A DNA stretch of 64,000 bases from Desulfosoma caldarium. GTDB lineage: Bacteria; Desulfobacterota; Syntrophobacteria; Syntrophobacterales; DSM-9756. Positions within the stretch are counted from its first letter, which is position 1; every line of letters begins with the position of its first letter. Of this stretch, positions 1 through 9,061 are shown piece by piece. The notes beneath the pieces are model-generated. The model was not told the DNA's origin. It was given only the letters and a program-made list of their open reading frames with translations, and made no database searches. The stretch lies in assembly GCF_003751385.1 (NCBI RefSeq), contig NZ_RJVA01000009.1, positions 1-64,000 on the forward strand, written 5' to 3'. Both the position numbers and the translations under genes were made by a program.

Positions 1-1
1 C

Positions 2-103
2 GGCCATATAACCCCGATTCAGGCACTCAAAAATTGGCAACAAAAAAGACCTCAACTTTTTGTGAAATCGGTTCATGACTTTGCGGGACCTGACACCTAC
101 TGA
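2..103 (+). pseudogene. C-terminal remnant of an IS481-type transposase (cut by window edge)
   Basis: The first bases read in frame as the end of an IS481/IS3-type integrase-core transposase (GHITPIQALKNWQQKRPQLF), ending at a TGA at 101-103. The upstream part lies outside the window, so it is open whether the element is complete. Nearly the same 100 bases occur on the minus strand at 57523-57672, with about six differences. The stop codon abuts a reading frame that encodes the tail of DctQ, so the element's right end lies within a few bases of position 103. Confidence 0.75.
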
Positions 104-282
104 CGTTTTGGACGTGGGCTTTTGCCATCAAGTCCACCCAAATCCTGGAAAAGAACGCCACGAGCTGGGCACCACCCATATGGCCCATCAAGCTTCTCAT
201 GGCTTTCAGCTTTACGCTCTTGTTCCTGGAGGGTCTTTCAAGACTCTTTAAGGACATCGCATCCCTGAAGAATCCATCCTAA
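103..282 (+). pseudogene. dctQ: C-terminal fragment of a TRAP transporter small permease (DctQ)
   Basis: This frame encodes about 59 residues ending at a TAA at 280-282. It contains the DctQ C-terminal pattern of a Trp-Pro-Pro pair (SWAPPIWPIKLLMAFSFTLL) followed by a hydrophobic helix and a short basic tail. It sits 23 bases before dctM, the normal place for dctQ in TRAP operons. No DctQ coding sequence precedes it in the window: the transposase tail takes its place. Either an insertion split dctQ, with the N-terminal part left of the window, or the gene is truncated. In both cases the small subunit is probably not made intact, so function of the downstream DctM is doubtful. Confidence 0.75.
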
Positions 283-305
283 ACCCAGTGTCGAGGTGAC
301 GTCCC

Positions 306-1649
306 ATGAGTCCTGAAGTTCTCACCGTGGCCATGTTCGGCACTTTGGTGGTTGCCGTGGCCTTAGGGCACCCGCTGGCCTACACCTTGGCGGGCGTCGC
401 GACCCTCTTTGGTTTAATCGATAACGGTTTCAATGTGCCCATGCTGTTCAACATGTACGCCAACCAGTGCTGGGGCATCATGGACAACTACGTCCTGGTG
501 GCCATTCCCCTCTTCATCTTCATGGCCCAGCTTCTGGATCGATCCAAGGTCGCTGAAAAGCTTTTTGAATCGCTTTACATCGTCTTGGGCAGTGTCAAGG
601 GTGGGCTCGGTTTGGCCGTGGTGGTGGTCTGCACCGTCTTTGCCGCCACCACAGGCATCATCGGCGCCTCGGTGGTGGCCATGGGGCTTTTGGCAACTCC
701 GGCTCTTTTAGAAAAAGGCTATGACAAAGCCATGACCAGCGGCATCATCTGCGCCGCCGGGACGCTGGGCATTCTCATTCCCCCTAGTATTATGATGGTC
801 GTTTACGGCGGTTTGACAGGCCTCAAGGAAACCTCCGTCGGAAACCTTTTTGCGGGAGCCGTCATTCCGGGACTTATCCTCTCGACCTTATATTTCGTGT
901 ATATCCTAGTGCGCTGCACCATGAACCCGCGCGTGGGACCACCCATCAGCAAAGAAGAAGCGGATCGGTACTCTTCGGCACAGAAGTGGGCCATGACCAT
1001 GAAATCCTTGGTGCCGCCGCTGGCCTTGATCTTTATGGTCATGGGAACCATTTTGGCCGGCGTGGCCACGCCAACGGAGGCCGCCGGTTTGGGCGCACTG
1101 GGGGCCTTCCTTCTCGCCGCGGCCAACCGAAAGCTTACATGGAAAATGCTTAAGGAATGTAGCTATGCCACGATGCGCACCACGGCCATGGTGATGATGC
1201 TCTTTATCGGTGGAAAATTCTTCAGCAGCGTCTTTCTGCGCATGGGTGGCGGTGATGTGGTGGCCGATTTGCTTATCGGGTCGGGGTTGAGCCGATGGAC
1301 GATCGTGTTCATCATGATGCTCATTGTGTTCATCATGGGCATGTTTGTGGACTGGGCGGCCATTCTTTTGGTCACCGTCCCCATCTTCATGCCCATTGTT
1401 CTGGAACTGGAAATCGATCCCTTATGGTTTTCCATGCTCATGTGTGTCAATCTGCAAACCTCCTTTCTCACTCCACCCTTTGGCTACGCACTCTTTTATT
1501 TTGCCGGTGTGGCTCCCAAGGGCTATGATATGATGACAATCTATAAAGGAATTCTTCCCTTCGTGGCGTTGCAGCTTATCGGCTTGCTTCTCATGACCGT
1601 TTTTCCCGCACTCGTGACCTGGCTGCCCGATCTCTTTTTTGGCCGATAA
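306..1649 (+). CDS. dctM: TRAP transporter large permease (DctM family)
   Basis: This 447-residue polytopic inner-membrane protein is the large permease of a TRAP transporter, which imports organic acids using a periplasmic binding protein and an ion gradient. It is hydrophobic throughout and carries the family signature ATPTEAAGLGALGAF near residue 260 and a conserved late segment (SFLTPPFGYALFYFAG). The length is normal for the family (about 430). The start is supported by GAGGTGA upstream. The substrate cannot be read from the sequence. The next genes are lactate-oxidation types, so lactate or a related hydroxy acid is a reasonable guess. Its DctQ partner is broken or interrupted and no DctP is in view. 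Confidence 0.93.
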   Translation: MSPEVLTVAMFGTLVVAVALGHPLAYTLAGVATLFGLIDNGFNVPMLFNMYANQCWGIMDNYVLVAIPLFIFMAQLLDRSKVAEKLFESLYIVLGSVKGGLGLAVVVVCTVFAATTGIIGASVVAMGLLATPALLEKGYDKAMTSGIICAAGTLGILIPPSIMMVVYGGLTGLKETSVGNLFAGAVIPGLILSTLYFVYILVRCTMNPRVGPPISKEEADRYSSAQKWAMTMKSLVPPLALIFMVMGTILAGVATPTEAAGLGALGAFLLAAANRKLTWKMLKECSYATMRTTAMVMMLFIGGKFFSSVFLRMGGGDVVADLLIGSGLSRWTIVFIMMLIVFIMGMFVDWAAILLVTVPIFMPIVLELEIDPLWFSMLMCVNLQTSFLTPPFGYALFYFAGVAPKGYDMMTIYKGILPFVALQLIGLLLMTVFPALVTWLPDLFFGR

Positions 1650-1771
1650 GAGCAGGCGCTCAAGATGGACAACCCAAAGCTGGCCGTGAGGTCGAGACAA
1701 CGCCACAGGTTGTCTAAGGGCCTGTGGCACGGCCAGCACACTGCCCCAGACCATTTATCAGGAGGCTGCGG

Positions 1772-2329
1772 ATGAACGCTCAGGACCTTGTGGCACTTAT
1801 GACTCAGAGGGCTCAGGCGGTGCAGATGGTGGTGCGTGCCTGTGCCGACTGGAGGGATGCCGTAGCCTATACTGTGGATGTGACCGCCGATCAAAAGGGC
1901 GCCACCATCGCGCCGTGGGGCCTTCCAGAAGAGGCTCACGAGCTTCTTGTCCGGCGTGCCGAATCCCAAGGTCTTCGCGTCTTGGCCCCTCCTTTGCGTG
2001 ACCATCTCGAAGAAATCCACACGGCACTCACTCCAGCCCACTGGGGCATCGCCGAAACGGGCACCTTGGTGCTGGATTCCACCTCGGAAGATCTTCGCCT
2101 GGCCACCATGCTCTCCGAAACCCACGTGCTGGTGCTTCCCGAAAGCCGGCTTCGCCTGTCTTCGCTGGACATGGTGGATACCTTGAGAACCTGGCACGGG
2201 GAACCGCCACGTTACGTGGCGTTCATTTCCGGGGCCAGTCGCACGGCGGACATTGAACGGGTTCTCAGCATCGGCGTGCACGGGCCGCAACAAGTTCACC
2301 TATTGATCCTCAAGGAGGCCGCTCCATGA
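1772..2329 (+). CDS. lldG: LUD-domain protein, LutC/LldG type
   Basis: A 185-residue cytoplasmic protein of the LUD (DUF162) family, the small subunit of the Fe-S type lactate dehydrogenase (LutABC/LldEFG). The signature HWGIAETGTLVLDSTSEDLR lies in the middle of the chain. I start it at the ATG at 1772 because AGGAGG lies eight bases upstream at 1760-1765; an earlier in-frame start would add an Arg-rich leader with no ribosome site. Its stop overlaps the next gene's start (ATGA at 2326-2329), indicating translational coupling. Subunit function is by family; the substrate (D- or L-lactate, glycolate) is inferred from neighbours only. Confidence 0.85.
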   Translation: MNAQDLVALMTQRAQAVQMVVRACADWRDAVAYTVDVTADQKGATIAPWGLPEEAHELLVRRAESQGLRVLAPPLRDHLEEIHTALTPAHWGIAETGTLVLDSTSEDLRLATMLSETHVLVLPESRLRLSSLDMVDTLRTWHGEPPRYVAFISGASRTADIERVLSIGVHGPQQVHLLILKEAAP

Positions 2330-4521
2330 CGACGCAGGCGACGTCCAGCATGAAAACCTATCGTCAGCAGTTGCGCCGGGCTTTGGACAACACCTTCCTT
2401 CGACAAACCTTGGATACTTTTGCCGCCGCGTATCGGGAATCCCGGGTCAAAGCTTTTGAGGGCATCGACGTGGAATCCCTCGTCGACGACATCGCGCGCC
2501 GAAAGGCGTCGGCCTTGCCGCACCTGGAAGAACTCTTCGCTCAATTCAAGCAGCACGCCGAAGCGGCCGGGGCCGTGGTCCATTCCGCCAAGACGGCCCA
2601 AGAAGCCAACGACCTCATAGCGGCCATTGCGCGGGAACACGGCGTGCACAAGATCATCAAGTCCAAGTCCATGACGGCGGAAGAAACCTTTCTGAACGCC
2701 CATCTGGAACAGGAAGGTTTTCATGTGACCGAGACCGATTTGGGTGAATGGATCATTCAGTTGCGCCGTGAAGGCCCCTCACACATGGTCCTGCCCGCCA
2801 TTCATCTATCCCGACATCAGGTGGCCGAACTCTTTGAAAAGGTGACCGGAGAAAAACAAAATCCCGACGACATCGAAAAGATGGTCAAGGTGGCCCGGCG
2901 TACCCTGCGCCGGGCGTATCTGGAAGCGGATATGGGAATCTCCGGAGCCAATTTCGCCGTGGCCGAATCCGGCACTCTGGGGCTGGTGACCAATGAAGGC
3001 AATGCCCGCTTGGTCACCACACTGCCCCGAGTGCACGTGGCCTTGGTGGGCTACGACAAACTCGTACCCGATCTGGAAACGGCCTTGACCATCTTAAAAG
3101 CACTGCCGCGCAACGCCACGGGGCAGATCATTTCCACTTACGTGACCTGGATCACGGGAGCGACCGATTGTGGGTCTTCCCCCACGGGCCGAAAGATTTT
3201 GCACATCATCTTTCTGGATAACGGCCGCTTGCACCTGGCCAAGCATCCCGTCTTTTCCCAGGCTCTGCAGTGCGTGCGCTGTGGAGCTTGTGCCAATGTG
3301 TGCCCCATCTATCGTCTGGTGGGCGGCCACAACTACGGCCATGTGTACATCGGAGCCATCGGCCTTATCCTCACGGCCTTTTACCACGGCGTGCCCAACG
3401 CTCGAGCCCTGGTCATGAACTGCCTCAACTGCCAGGCATGCAAAGCGGTTTGTCCCGCCGGCATCGACCTGCCGTATCTCATCAAGCGCACCGTTGGGCA
3501 TGTGCTTGAGGCCGAAAAGCGTCGTCCTGTTAAAAATCGGCTGCTCAATGTGGTGCTCAAAGATCGCCGGCTCTTTCACTTCCTCCTTCGCCGCGCCTTT
3601 CTCGCCCAAAAGCCCTTGGCCGGCAAAGAGCCTCTCATTCGTCATTTGCCCCTGTTTTTTGACAAGGCCCATGGGTTTCGAAGCCTTCCGGTCATTTCGG
3701 CCACACCTCTGCGGGACCGATGGCCAGGCATTAAGCCTTACGTGGCCAATCCGGCCCTACGTGTGACCCTTTTCGGCGGGTGTTTGATCGATTTTGTCTA
3801 TCCCGAACAGGCTCAAGCCATCTTACCCCTTCTGGCGGATCACCGGGTCGCCGTCGACTACCCTCAAGCGCAGACATGCTGCGGCCTTCCGGCACTCATG
3901 GCCGCCGAAGAAGAAACGGCCCGTCATGTAGCCCTGCAAAACCTCGAGGCCGTGGATCTGGACCATACTGATTGGATTTTGACCCTCTGCGCGTCCTGCG
4001 GTTCTCACATGAAGGAAAACTACCCCAAACTTCTGGGCCATGACCCAGCCCTGGCCGATCGGGTTCAACGTTTTACAGCCAAGATCATCGATTTTAGTTC
4101 ATTTGTTCAAGACGTGCTGAAGGTTTCCAAGGATGAATTCCTCGAGGGGGGAGTAAAAACCGCCTACCACGCGCCGTGCCATTTGTGTCGAGGTTTGAAA
4201 GTGGTGGACACGCCGCGGGAACTGCTCAAAACGGCGGGTTTGGACTATGTGCCCACCCGCGATGAGGATGTGTGTTGTGGGTTCGGTGGATCTTATTCGT
4301 TAGAGTTTCCAGAAATCTCGGCGGAACTGCTCAGACGAAAGCTGGACAACGTGGAGGCGTCGGGAGCCCACATGCTGGTGACGGATTGTCCGGGGTGTGT
4401 TCTTCAGCTGCGCGGAGGCGCCGACAAGCAGGGCCGTCCCTTTGAGGTATGCCACATGGCCGAAGCCGTCGCCCGCACGTACCGACGGGCAAAGAGAATC
4501 TCGGCTGAAAAGCATGGCTAA
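2326..4521 (+). CDS. Fused lactate utilisation Fe-S protein (LUD + 2x4Fe-4S + two CCG domains)
   Basis: A 731-residue protein that joins functions split between LutB/LldF and LutA/LldE in many bacteria. Residues about 60-300 form the LUD domain (ISGANFAVAESGTLGLVTNE). Two ferredoxin-like clusters follow (CVRCGACANVCP near 310 and CLNCQACKAVCP near 367). Two cysteine-rich CCG regions follow these, the first with QTCCGLPALM and TLCASCGSH, the second with APCHLC, VCCGFGGSYS and TDCPGC. The same fused architecture is known in Desulfovibrio lactate dehydrogenases, where it works with an LldG-like partner, here the preceding overlapping gene. Likely role: oxidation of lactate to pyruvate with electrons passed to the membrane pool. 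Confidence 0.88.
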   Translation: MTTQATSSMKTYRQQLRRALDNTFLRQTLDTFAAAYRESRVKAFEGIDVESLVDDIARRKASALPHLEELFAQFKQHAEAAGAVVHSAKTAQEANDLIAAIAREHGVHKIIKSKSMTAEETFLNAHLEQEGFHVTETDLGEWIIQLRREGPSHMVLPAIHLSRHQVAELFEKVTGEKQNPDDIEKMVKVARRTLRRAYLEADMGISGANFAVAESGTLGLVTNEGNARLVTTLPRVHVALVGYDKLVPDLETALTILKALPRNATGQIISTYVTWITGATDCGSSPTGRKILHIIFLDNGRLHLAKHPVFSQALQCVRCGACANVCPIYRLVGGHNYGHVYIGAIGLILTAFYHGVPNARALVMNCLNCQACKAVCPAGIDLPYLIKRTVGHVLEAEKRRPVKNRLLNVVLKDRRLFHFLLRRAFLAQKPLAGKEPLIRHLPLFFDKAHGFRSLPVISATPLRDRWPGIKPYVANPALRVTLFGGCLIDFVYPEQAQAILPLLADHRVAVDYPQAQTCCGLPALMAAEEETARHVALQNLEAVDLDHTDWILTLCASCGSHMKENYPKLLGHDPALADRVQRFTAKIIDFSSFVQDVLKVSKDEFLEGGVKTAYHAPCHLCRGLKVVDTPRELLKTAGLDYVPTRDEDVCCGFGGSYSLEFPEISAELLRRKLDNVEASGAHMLVTDCPGCVLQLRGGADKQGRPFEVCHMAEAVARTYRRAKRISAEKHG

Positions 4522-4765
4522 AGAACACTCGTTCCGTGCCCTGCAAGGCGTGCGGTCGTGTTTTTTCTTGGATGAAGTCCCGCTGAGCACGTTCCATGAA
4601 AGGCGAGCGAGCCTTGACGGTCCGTACATGGGCACACGACCGTGAAGGCCACCCCAGCCTGTATGAGCGCGCTGGAGGAGCGGCATGAGGCCCCCACGCC
4701 ATCGCACCGCCCCCCCAAAAATGAAGCCTATCTAAGCACCAGGCGTGGCATGACAAAAGGTCTTC

Positions 4766-4785
4766 GAGCCGTTTTTTGACGGTTC
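4766..4785. terminator. Possible hairpin between convergent operons
   Basis: GAGCCGT and ACGGTTC (7 bp with one G-T pair) enclose a T-rich six-base loop in the 293-bp gap between the lactate operon and the convergent CoA transferase gene. There is no clean U-tract on either strand, so a terminator role is only a suggestion. No gene was seen in the rest of the gap. Confidence 0.3.
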
Positions 4786-4814
4786 TCAAGCCTCTGGTCC
4801 CGAAAATCGAAGGC

Positions 4815-6809
4815 CTAGAGCTTTTTGAGCGCCTCGCGGGCTTCTTCGGCTCGCACGTAAATGTGGGGCGCCACGCCGCGCTTGGCCAGAGCGTCACCCA
4901 ACTTCATGCGCAGAAAGGCGCTGGTGGTGTAGCGGGTCACTCCCGTGTAGTAGTGGTCCACCAGATACTTCACCATGTCCGTGTAGGGATCCACCACGTC
5001 GGGAAAGATGGTGAAATTGTCGTAGTTGACGATGGCATAAACTTTGTGACCCACAGGCTTGAGAATCTTTTCCACAGCCTCCCGAATGGTTTCCACCTCT
5101 TCCAGGGTCTTCACGCTAAAGCCTTCAAAGTTGACAAAAAAGAGATTTTCCTGGGGATCGTACACAAGCCGTTCTTCCAACGGCAGGGAAAGCAGTTCCG
5201 TTTTGAGATCCATGGGTTCGTCCCAAAAGATGCGGTCGTCCATGAGGCGCGGCGTACCTCGAATCACGGGCACAAAGTCCATATGGGCCAAAATATCCTG
5301 TTCCAGGTCGACCCCTGGAGCGATCTCCGTCAATTCCACACCGTCGTCCGTCAGGGTAAAAACGCAGCGTTCGGTGATGTAAAGGACGGCTTTTTTGCGC
5401 CGCCGCGCGTAGCTCCCGCTAAAGGTGACATGCTCGACCTGAGAGACAAACTTTTTCGCCCTGCCTTCATGAAGGACGCGCAGGGCGCCGTCTTCCAGCA
5501 CGGTCTTGAGCCCACCGGCAGTAAAGGTGCCCATAAAAACCACTTTCTTGGCGTTTTGACTGATGTTAATGAATCCTCCGGCCCCGGCAATCTTTGGCCC
5601 GAATTTGCTCACATTGACGTTGCCCTGCGCATCGGCCTGGGCCATACCCAAGAAGGCAATGTCCAAACCACCGCCATCGTAAAAGTCGAACTGGGCCGTC
5701 TGATCGATTATCGCATCGGTGTTGACGGCGGCACCGAAATTTAAACCTCCGGCCGGCATACCGCCGATCACTCCCGGTTCGGCCGTGAGGGTTAAGTATT
5801 CCAAAATCTTTTCTTCCACGGCCACGTTGGCCACGCCTTCCGGCATGCCGATGCCCAGGTTGACCACGCTGTTGGCCTTGAGTTCAAAGGCGGCTCGGCG
5901 TGCGATGATTTTTCTCTCATTCAGAGGAATGGTGGGCACGGTGGTCATGGGCACGCGAATTTCGCAGGAAAACGCGGGATTGTACGGTGCCGCAAAGGTC
6001 TGCCAATGGTTTTCCGGAGACGCCACCACGATGCAGTCCACCAAAATGCCCGGAATCTTGACGTGCCGAGCGTTGAGCGTTCCCCGTTCGGCGATGCGTT
6101 CCACCTGAGCGATAACAAAGCCGCCGCTGTTGTGGGCGGCCGTGGCCAAAGACAGGGTTTCCAAGGTCAAGGCTTCCCGTTCCATGGTGATGTTGCCTTC
6201 GGTATCCGCGGTGGTTCCGCGAATGATGGCCACATGGATGGGAAAGGTCTTGTAGGCGAGAATCTCTTCGCCGTCGATCACCATAAGTTCCACCAAGTCC
6301 TCTGTGGTGATGGAATTCAGCTTTCCTCCACCGTTTCTCGGATCCACAAAGGTTTCCAGGCCCACCGTGGTGAGCGTTCGCGGCTTTTTGGCGGCAATAT
6401 CTCGGTACATGTGCGTGATGACGCCTTGAGGCAAATTGTACGCCTCGATCTTGTTTTCCATGGCCAGGCGCTGCAACTTGGGCACCAAACCCCAATGCCC
6501 GCCCACAACGCGTTTGACCAGACCCTCATGCCCCAGATGATTCAGGCCGCGTTCTTTGCCGTCCCCTTGCCCGGCGGCGTACACCAGGGTCAGGTTTCGA
6601 GGTCTTCCCGTTTCCAAAAACCGTTTTTCCAGGGCCATGGCCACTTCCTCGGCAAACCCCGTGCCCACAAAACCCCCGGTGGCCACCGTGTCTCCGTCTC
6701 GAATCACCTGGACGGCTTCCTGAGCGCTGACGATTTTGCCTTTGCGCGTTCTCTGGGGCGGATAGGGCGAAAGAAAGGGATGGGTTCCTGAAACGATGTG
6801 GTCGGTCAT
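4815..6809 (-). CDS. Acyl-CoA:carboxylate CoA transferase, propionate CoA-transferase-like, C-terminally extended
   Basis: A 664-residue class I CoA transferase with alpha-like and beta-like halves in one chain (N-terminal [17 protein letters not shown]; second half [17 protein letters not shown]). The EXGXXG catalytic motif is present as [13 protein letters not shown], placing the catalytic Glu at about residue 344. Propionate/acetoacetate-type enzymes are usually about 520 residues. This one has roughly 130 more after the enzyme core, a domain I do not recognise with [17 protein letters not shown]. The ATG at 6809 is chosen because AAGGAG precedes it closely; the earlier frame extension has none. 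It lies 58 bases downstream of a HAD hydrolase gene on the same strand. Expected role: CoA exchange among short-chain acids. Confidence 0.85.
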   Translation of the reverse strand: MTDHIVSGTHPFLSPYPPQRTRKGKIVSAQEAVQVIRDGDTVATGGFVGTGFAEEVAMALEKRFLETGRPRNLTLVYAAGQGDGKERGLNHLGHEGLVKRVVGGHWGLVPKLQRLAMENKIEAYNLPQGVITHMYRDIAAKKPRTLTTVGLETFVDPRNGGGKLNSITTEDLVELMVIDGEEILAYKTFPIHVAIIRGTTADTEGNITMEREALTLETLSLATAAHNSGGFVIAQVERIAERGTLNARHVKIPGILVDCIVVASPENHWQTFAAPYNPAFSCEIRVPMTTVPTIPLNERKIIARRAAFELKANSVVNLGIGMPEGVANVAVEEKILEYLTLTAEPGVIGGMPAGGLNFGAAVNTDAIIDQTAQFDFYDGGGLDIAFLGMAQADAQGNVNVSKFGPKIAGAGGFINISQNAKKVVFMGTFTAGGLKTVLEDGALRVLHEGRAKKFVSQVEHVTFSGSYARRRKKAVLYITERCVFTLTDDGVELTEIAPGVDLEQDILAHMDFVPVIRGTPRLMDDRIFWDEPMDLKTELLSLPLEERLVYDPQENLFFVNFEGFSVKTLEEVETIREAVEKILKPVGHKVYAIVNYDNFTIFPDVVDPYTDMVKYLVDHYYTGVTRYTTSAFLRMKLGDALAKRGVAPHIYVRAEEAREALKKL

Positions 6810-6867
6810 GACATCTCCTTGCATGCAGAACATGGGTGAAACCGCGGCAAAATTCTCTCTTCGGACT

Positions 6868-7500
6868 TCAAGGGTTCCTCGTCTGAAAAGGATCCAGACC
6901 GTGGGCACTGAGAAATAGGCTCAGCCCGGAAGGATCTCGGTAAAGGTGCGAAGCCATGCCCAAGGCTTCGGCGGCTTTCACATTTTCTTCCGTATCATCC
7001 ACAAAAAGAGCCTCCTGAGGGGTCACCCTCAGCCTTTCCAAGGCCAGCCTGTAAGCCTCTTTCCACGGCTTTCGCACACCTTCTTCGGCGGAACACACCA
7101 CAACATCAAACAGAGACAGCACCCTCCAGCGCTCCAGCCATGCCGTTAAGCCTCGCGGCGCATTGGAAAGGACCCCCAAGGCCACGCGCCCGTGTAGGTT
7201 TTGAATCATGGCGATGACCGGTGTGTTGGGTTTTTCGTCCGCATCGTAACGGGCGCGAAAGGCCGCCACCGCCGTGGCATCGCGCAGACCCAGCCGAGGC
7301 CCCATCGTTTCCCAATACTCATTGAGGCTTCGTCGGCCCAGCAGAGTGTCCTCCCACACGGGATCGTCAAACATGATGCGGTTGAGGCTGCCCAAAGGCA
7401 GTTTGAGGTCCCGTTCGTAGCTTTCAAAAAGCGATGCCGGCTTGGGAGCGGATATCACACGCCCGAAATCAAAAAGAACTGCCTTTGGTGGGCCCGTCAC
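6868..7500 (-). CDS. HAD superfamily hydrolase (subfamily IA-like)
   Basis: A 210-residue soluble HAD-fold hydrolase. Motif I is [10 protein letters not shown], where the usual second Asp is Gly as in several YihX-like members. Motif II is GVLSNAP, the motif III Lys is in RKPWKEAY, and motif IV is [11 protein letters not shown] take the GTG at 7498-7500 as start because AAAGGAG lies eight bases before it; the longer in-frame ATG form has no ribosome site. Likely a small phosphatase, but loss of the second motif I Asp, the usual general acid/base, makes catalytic class uncertain. It is probably cotranscribed with the CoA transferase and is divergent from the gene at 7576. Confidence 0.8.
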   Translation of the reverse strand: MTGPPKAVLFDFGRVISAPKPASLFESYERDLKLPLGSLNRIMFDDPVWEDTLLGRRSLNEYWETMGPRLGLRDATAVAAFRARYDADEKPNTPVIAMIQNLHGRVALGVLSNAPRGLTAWLERWRVLSLFDVVVCSAEEGVRKPWKEAYRLALERLRVTPQEALFVDDTEENVKAAEALGMASHLYRDPSGLSLFLSAHGLDPFQTRNP

Positions 7501-7575
7501 CTTGTCATCTCCTTTAAAACACCTTAAATTCTTGCTTGCACATACAAAATCTCGGAAAAGGTAGGCTGCATCCAC

Positions 7576-9057
7576 ATGAATCCCTCTTCATCGGCTCCTC
7601 GCCAACAATCCATGCCCGCGGGAATCCTGGTGCTCATGGGATCGGGAGAATTCTCATCGGGCATGGTGGAAGTGCACAAGGCACTTCTTCGCTCCAGAGG
7701 CTCGAATCCGTTTGCCGTTTTTATCGATACACCGGCGGGATTTCAACAAAACGTTGATGAAATTTCCCGGCGAGCCCAAGTCTATTTTCAAACGCGCGTG
7801 GGCCATCCACTGCACGTGGTGTCCCTTAAATCCCGCCACGCTCTGGACACCATTCAGGGACGTCAAGCCTTGAAGCGTCTCGAAAAGGCCGACTACATGC
7901 TCATGGGACCCGGCAGCCCCACCTATGTCGCGCGCCAGTGGATAGGCACGCCGGTGCCGGACATCCTACGATCTCGACTCGAAAGCGGCGCCGTGGTGGT
8001 GGCGGCCAGCGCCGCGGCCATAAGTTTCAGCTGGAAAACGCTACCCGTCTACGAAATCTACAAAGTGGGCATGGATCTACACTGGGCCGACGGCCTCGAC
8101 CTGCTGGGACCCTACGGCCTGCGCCTTGTCATTGTTCCCCACTGGAACAACGCGGAAGGGGGCACCCATGACACGCGTTTTTGCTACATGGGAAAGGAGC
8201 GGTTTCAGCTTCTGGAGGCTCAACTTCCCGACAAAGCGCTTGTCGTGGGCCTTGATGAACACACGGCCCTCACCTTGGATTTCACTCAAGAAACGGCCAC
8301 CGTTCGCGGTGTGGGGACCGTGACTTTGAGACAAATCAAAAGCGGGGCGGCTGCGAGGTCCCAGGACAGCCCTTCGGCCAAGGAATCCCTTTCTTTGCCT
8401 TCGAAACATGGGCCCGATCGCTCGCAAGAAGCCGGGGTTTTTGATAGAAGTTCCGATCGTGAAGGTGAGGGCGCCTTCCAGAGAGTGTTTGCTTCGGGCC
8501 ACAGCTTTCCCTTGAATTTGTTTTGGGCATTGGCCAACGTCATGGACGTTAAAACTCCAAAGCCTCATCCCGGATCCATCGCGACAGACGCCCCCACGCC
8601 CTCTCAGAATGACACCGGGCCTTCACCTTCACAGGAACCGGGTTCCCTTTCCGCACCGGAAGAATTCTGGAAGACGCTGCGCCGCGCCGAAGACCTTCTG
8701 CAACGGGGCCTGGAACATCGCCTTCCTGAAGATGCGGCCAGAGCGCTTCTGGATTTAGACCGACTTTTGTGGCAGAGTTCAGCCGGTGGCGCACCTTTCG
8801 AAGACATTTATCAGGGCCGGAAAATCTTTCGAGAATGGCTCGTTCAGGTGGCGCAACGCCTCACCTTGTCCTTCGAAGAAAAGCGCACGGTTTTGGATCC
8901 GCTTGTGGACGATTTGGTGCACCTTAGGCAACAGTTTCGAGAAAAAAGGCTGTGGCAGGCGGCCGATGCGCTGCGCAGCCTTCTTGCCGCTCGTGGAGTC
9001 GCCATCGACGATACGCCCTCGGGACCGCGCCGACGTTGGGTTGACATGGAAGGATAA
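7576..9057 (+). CDS. Peptidase S51/class I glutamine amidotransferase-like protein with CysS-type C-terminal domain
   Basis: A 493-residue protein of unusual layout. Residues about 15-255 resemble cyanophycinase/peptidase E (S51): GILVLMGSGEFSSG at the start, MGPGSPTYVARQW, a candidate nucleophile Ser in VVVAASAAAISF (the usual Gly neighbours are Ala), and VGLDEHTALTLDF. A Ser/Pro-rich linker (about 255-355) follows. The last 140 residues are helical and end in FREKRLWQAADALRSLLAA and a DDTPSG stretch, a pattern typical of the C-terminal helical domain of cysteinyl-tRNA synthetase. The enzyme's catalytic Rossmann domain is absent. Only four bases separate it from the next gene. The start is uncertain; an ATG at 7612 is an alternative. 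Function unknown. Confidence 0.75.
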   Translation: MNPSSSAPRQQSMPAGILVLMGSGEFSSGMVEVHKALLRSRGSNPFAVFIDTPAGFQQNVDEISRRAQVYFQTRVGHPLHVVSLKSRHALDTIQGRQALKRLEKADYMLMGPGSPTYVARQWIGTPVPDILRSRLESGAVVVAASAAAISFSWKTLPVYEIYKVGMDLHWADGLDLLGPYGLRLVIVPHWNNAEGGTHDTRFCYMGKERFQLLEAQLPDKALVVGLDEHTALTLDFTQETATVRGVGTVTLRQIKSGAAARSQDSPSAKESLSLPSKHGPDRSQEAGVFDRSSDREGEGAFQRVFASGHSFPLNLFWALANVMDVKTPKPHPGSIATDAPTPSQNDTGPSPSQEPGSLSAPEEFWKTLRRAEDLLQRGLEHRLPEDAARALLDLDRLLWQSSAGGAPFEDIYQGRKIFREWLVQVAQRLTLSFEEKRTVLDPLVDDLVHLRQQFREKRLWQAADALRSLLAARGVAIDDTPSGPRRRWVDMEG

Positions 9058-9061
9058 GTTC

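Noticed and set aside
27-257. Minus-strand open frame at the left end
   Set aside because: The plus strand of the same bases encodes recognisable IS481 and DctQ tails.
4776-5744. Long plus-strand open frame opposite the CoA transferase
   Set aside because: It is the reverse-strand shadow of a well-supported CoA transferase gene, with no family-like composition or ribosome site.
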